Made by a program: the position numbers and the translations under genes. A model generated the notes under the pieces. The model had not been told where the DNA came from, did no database searches, and worked only from the letters and a program-made list of their open reading frames with translations. 8,148 bases of DNA from Thermoplasmata archaeon (GTDB lineage Archaea; Thermoplasmatota; Thermoplasmata; Lutacidiplasmatales; UBA184): assembly GCA_022750355.1 (NCBI GenBank), contig JAKIVW010000082.1, positions 1 through 8,148 of the forward strand. Direction: 5' to 3'. The first letter of the stretch is position 1. Every line of letters starts with the position of its first letter. Below are positions 6,847-8,148 of the stretch, piece after piece.

Positions 6847-6973
6847 GGGGTCAACCTAGTCTGACCGGGTACTTGTGGGTTGTGAAGTTCGACCCCGACG
6901 CGGCGGACGGCGGAATCCCGTTAAGATGACCCACCTCTCGTCCGTGGTGAAGTCGGGGCCACCTCCACGTCCC

Positions 6974-6983
6974 GAGTTATATG
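6974..6983 (+). promoter_or_regulatory. Archaeal TATA-box promoter of the M16 peptidase gene
   Basis: The sequence GAGTTATATG contains TTATAT at 6977-6982, the most TATA-like element in an otherwise GC-rich intergenic region. Its centre lies about 27 bases before the A of the ATG at 7007, the standard archaeal TATA-to-start distance if transcription begins at or next to the start codon. No Shine-Dalgarno sequence precedes that ATG (the bases just before it read ccccaaacgtcca), so a leaderless mRNA is likely. A BRE cannot be defined with confidence; the bases just upstream are CCCGAG. Read on the other strand the same element is ATATAA and might also serve the divergent scramblase-like gene through a longer leader. 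Confidence 0.6.
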
Positions 6984-7006
6984 CGCCGAAGGGCCCCAAA
7001 CGTCCA

Positions 7007-8148
7007 ATGACCCGTGGCGCGGGCGCTCGTCCGAAAGTCCAGTCGTTTCGACTGGCCAACGGGCTCCGCGTGCTCCTCGCGCCCCTTCGAGGGAGCACCA
7101 CGGCCAGCGTCTGGGTTTGGTACCAAGTCGGCTCCAAGAACGAGCAGCCAGGAATCACAGGGGCCTCCCACTGGGTCGAACACATGCTGTTCGAGGGGTC
7201 ACCGCGGTATCCCAAGGGCGCGATCGACCGCGCGATCATCCGAGTCGGCGGGGAACTGAATGCATTCACGGACACGGACTTCACGGCTTACTTCTCGACG
7301 GTTCCGCGCGATCACCTGTCCGTACCGCTGGACATCGAGTCCGACCGGATGACCCGCGCCCTCCTCACCGACCGGGAAGTGGAGCGGGAACGGACCGTCA
7401 TTCACTCCGAGCGGGAAGGAAACGAGAACTGGCCGGAATTCCGAGTGGAAGAAGAAACGTACCAGCTCGCATTCCGGGTCCACCCCTACCGTTGGGATGC
7501 GTTGGGACGTCGGGAGGATATCGAACGACTGACCCCGGGTGAGTTGCGGGAATACTATCAGAAATACTACGGGACGAGGAACGCGCTCTTGGTCGTGACC
7601 GGAGGCTTCGATCCCCGAAGCACCGCTGCGGAAATTCGTCGTCGATTCTCGAGCCTACCTCCCTCCGGAGCGGAGGTTTCCGTCGGCCAGGTCGAGCCCG
7701 CCCCCCAGGGAGAACGAAGGGCCGAGCTTACCGGACCGGGGACCACCCCCTACCTCCAGATGGCGTGGCGATCCCCCGCCCTCGATGACCCCGCAACGCC
7801 GGCGACGATGCTCGTGGACACCGTGCTGGGAGGCGAGAGCCGCATGTTCTCGGCCGGACCCGGTTGGGGTCGTGCCTCCGAACATCCGAGCGCCCGGCTC
7901 TGCCGCGCGCTGGTGGAAACCGGACTCGCGGTCCGGGCGACCAGCGAGTGGCGCCCTCGAATCTACCCCGGCCTATTCACGATCCAGGCCCAGGCGGTCC
8001 GAGGCGTTCGCCTCGACCGCTTGGAGGAAACGATCGACCGGGTCCTCGACCGCCTGATCAAGAAGGGCCCGACTGCTCTCGAGATGAGCGACGCGCGCAC
8101 CCGGATTCGGCGCGGAGCGGCCCTCGCGTACGAGGGTGCCTCCCGCAC
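7007..8148 (+). CDS. M16-family zinc metallopeptidase (insulinase/processing-peptidase type), incomplete at the 3' end
   Basis: The first 380 codons of an M16 peptidase; the gene runs off the right edge. The inverted zinc motif is intact as H55-W-V-E58-H59 within GASHWVEHMLFEGS, and the third ligand is E135 in VIHSEREGNE, 76 residues after H59, the normal M16 spacing. Other landmarks are FRLANGLRVLLAP (about 14-26), VWYQVGSKNE, GGELNAFTDTDFTAYFSTVP, VHPYRWDALG, and YYGTRNALLVVTGGF closing the first M16 domain. A second domain begins near PYLQMAWRSPALDDP and includes SARLCRALVETGLAV and YPGLFTIQAQAV; it lacks a second HxxEH, as is usual. No signal peptide is evident, so it is probably cytoplasmic. 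ATG at 7007 is preferred for its TATA spacing and because FRLANGLRV follows shortly after. The frame is open back to 6860, so an earlier ATG at 6926 would add 27 low-complexity residues. Oligopeptide substrates are inferred. Confidence 0.93.
   Translation, partial: MTRGAGARPKVQSFRLANGLRVLLAPLRGSTTASVWVWYQVGSKNEQPGITGASHWVEHMLFEGSPRYPKGAIDRAIIRVGGELNAFTDTDFTAYFSTVPRDHLSVPLDIESDRMTRALLTDREVERERTVIHSEREGNENWPEFRVEEETYQLAFRVHPYRWDALGRREDIERLTPGELREYYQKYYGTRNALLVVTGGFDPRSTAAEIRRRFSSLPPSGAEVSVGQVEPAPQGERRAELTGPGTTPYLQMAWRSPALDDPATPATMLVDTVLGGESRMFSAGPGWGRASEHPSARLCRALVETGLAVRATSEWRPRIYPGLFTIQAQAVRGVRLDRLEETIDRVLDRLIKKGPTALEMSDARTRIRRGAALAYEGASR

Noticed and set aside
6926..7006. Earlier in-frame ATG at 6926 for the M16 gene
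   Set aside because: It would place the TATA box within the coding region, has no promoter at the right distance, and adds proline-rich residues before the conserved start of the M16 domain. Kept as a lesser alternative.

Overview
This window reads as a piece of a high-GC archaeal chromosome. The archaeal signs are consistent: a geranylgeranylglyceryl phosphate synthase, a digeranylgeranylglyceryl phosphate synthase of the UbiA family and a CDP-archaeol synthase (CarS), which together make ether lipids; a DUF2070 membrane protein, a family known from archaea; and a TATA box at about -27 from an apparently leaderless start codon. The high GC content and the M16 peptidase would suit a mesophilic or soil-type Thermoplasmatota lineage, but that placement is an inference, not something the sequence proves.

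Layout. From 5958 down to position 1, six genes lie head to tail on the minus strand with junctions from an 11-nt overlap to a 12-nt gap. In transcription order they are: UbiA-type prenyltransferase, GGGP synthase, DUF2070 membrane protein, M20 metallopeptidase, carS, and pyrE (cut by the left edge). Upstream of them is a 267-nt non-coding stretch (5959-6225), then another minus-strand gene (6226-6846) that looks like a LURP-one/scramblase-like beta-barrel protein. A 160-nt divergent intergenic region (6847-7006) separates that from a plus-strand M16 zinc peptidase (7007 to the right edge, incomplete).

How the genes fit together. GGGP synthase, the UbiA enzyme and CarS are three consecutive steps of archaeal phospholipid synthesis: the first ether bond, the second ether bond, and CTP-dependent activation of the lipid. 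PyrE makes OMP, the precursor of UMP and so of CTP, which CarS consumes. The start of pyrE overlaps the carS stop, so the two are probably translationally coupled. DUF2070 and the M20 peptidase are embedded in this unit with no assigned lipid role; their position makes them candidates for membrane or envelope functions. The scramblase-like gene next door adds another possible membrane link.

No tRNA, rRNA, CRISPR array, insertion sequence or integrase was seen. Most long open frames on the opposite strand are high-GC shadows of the genes listed here.
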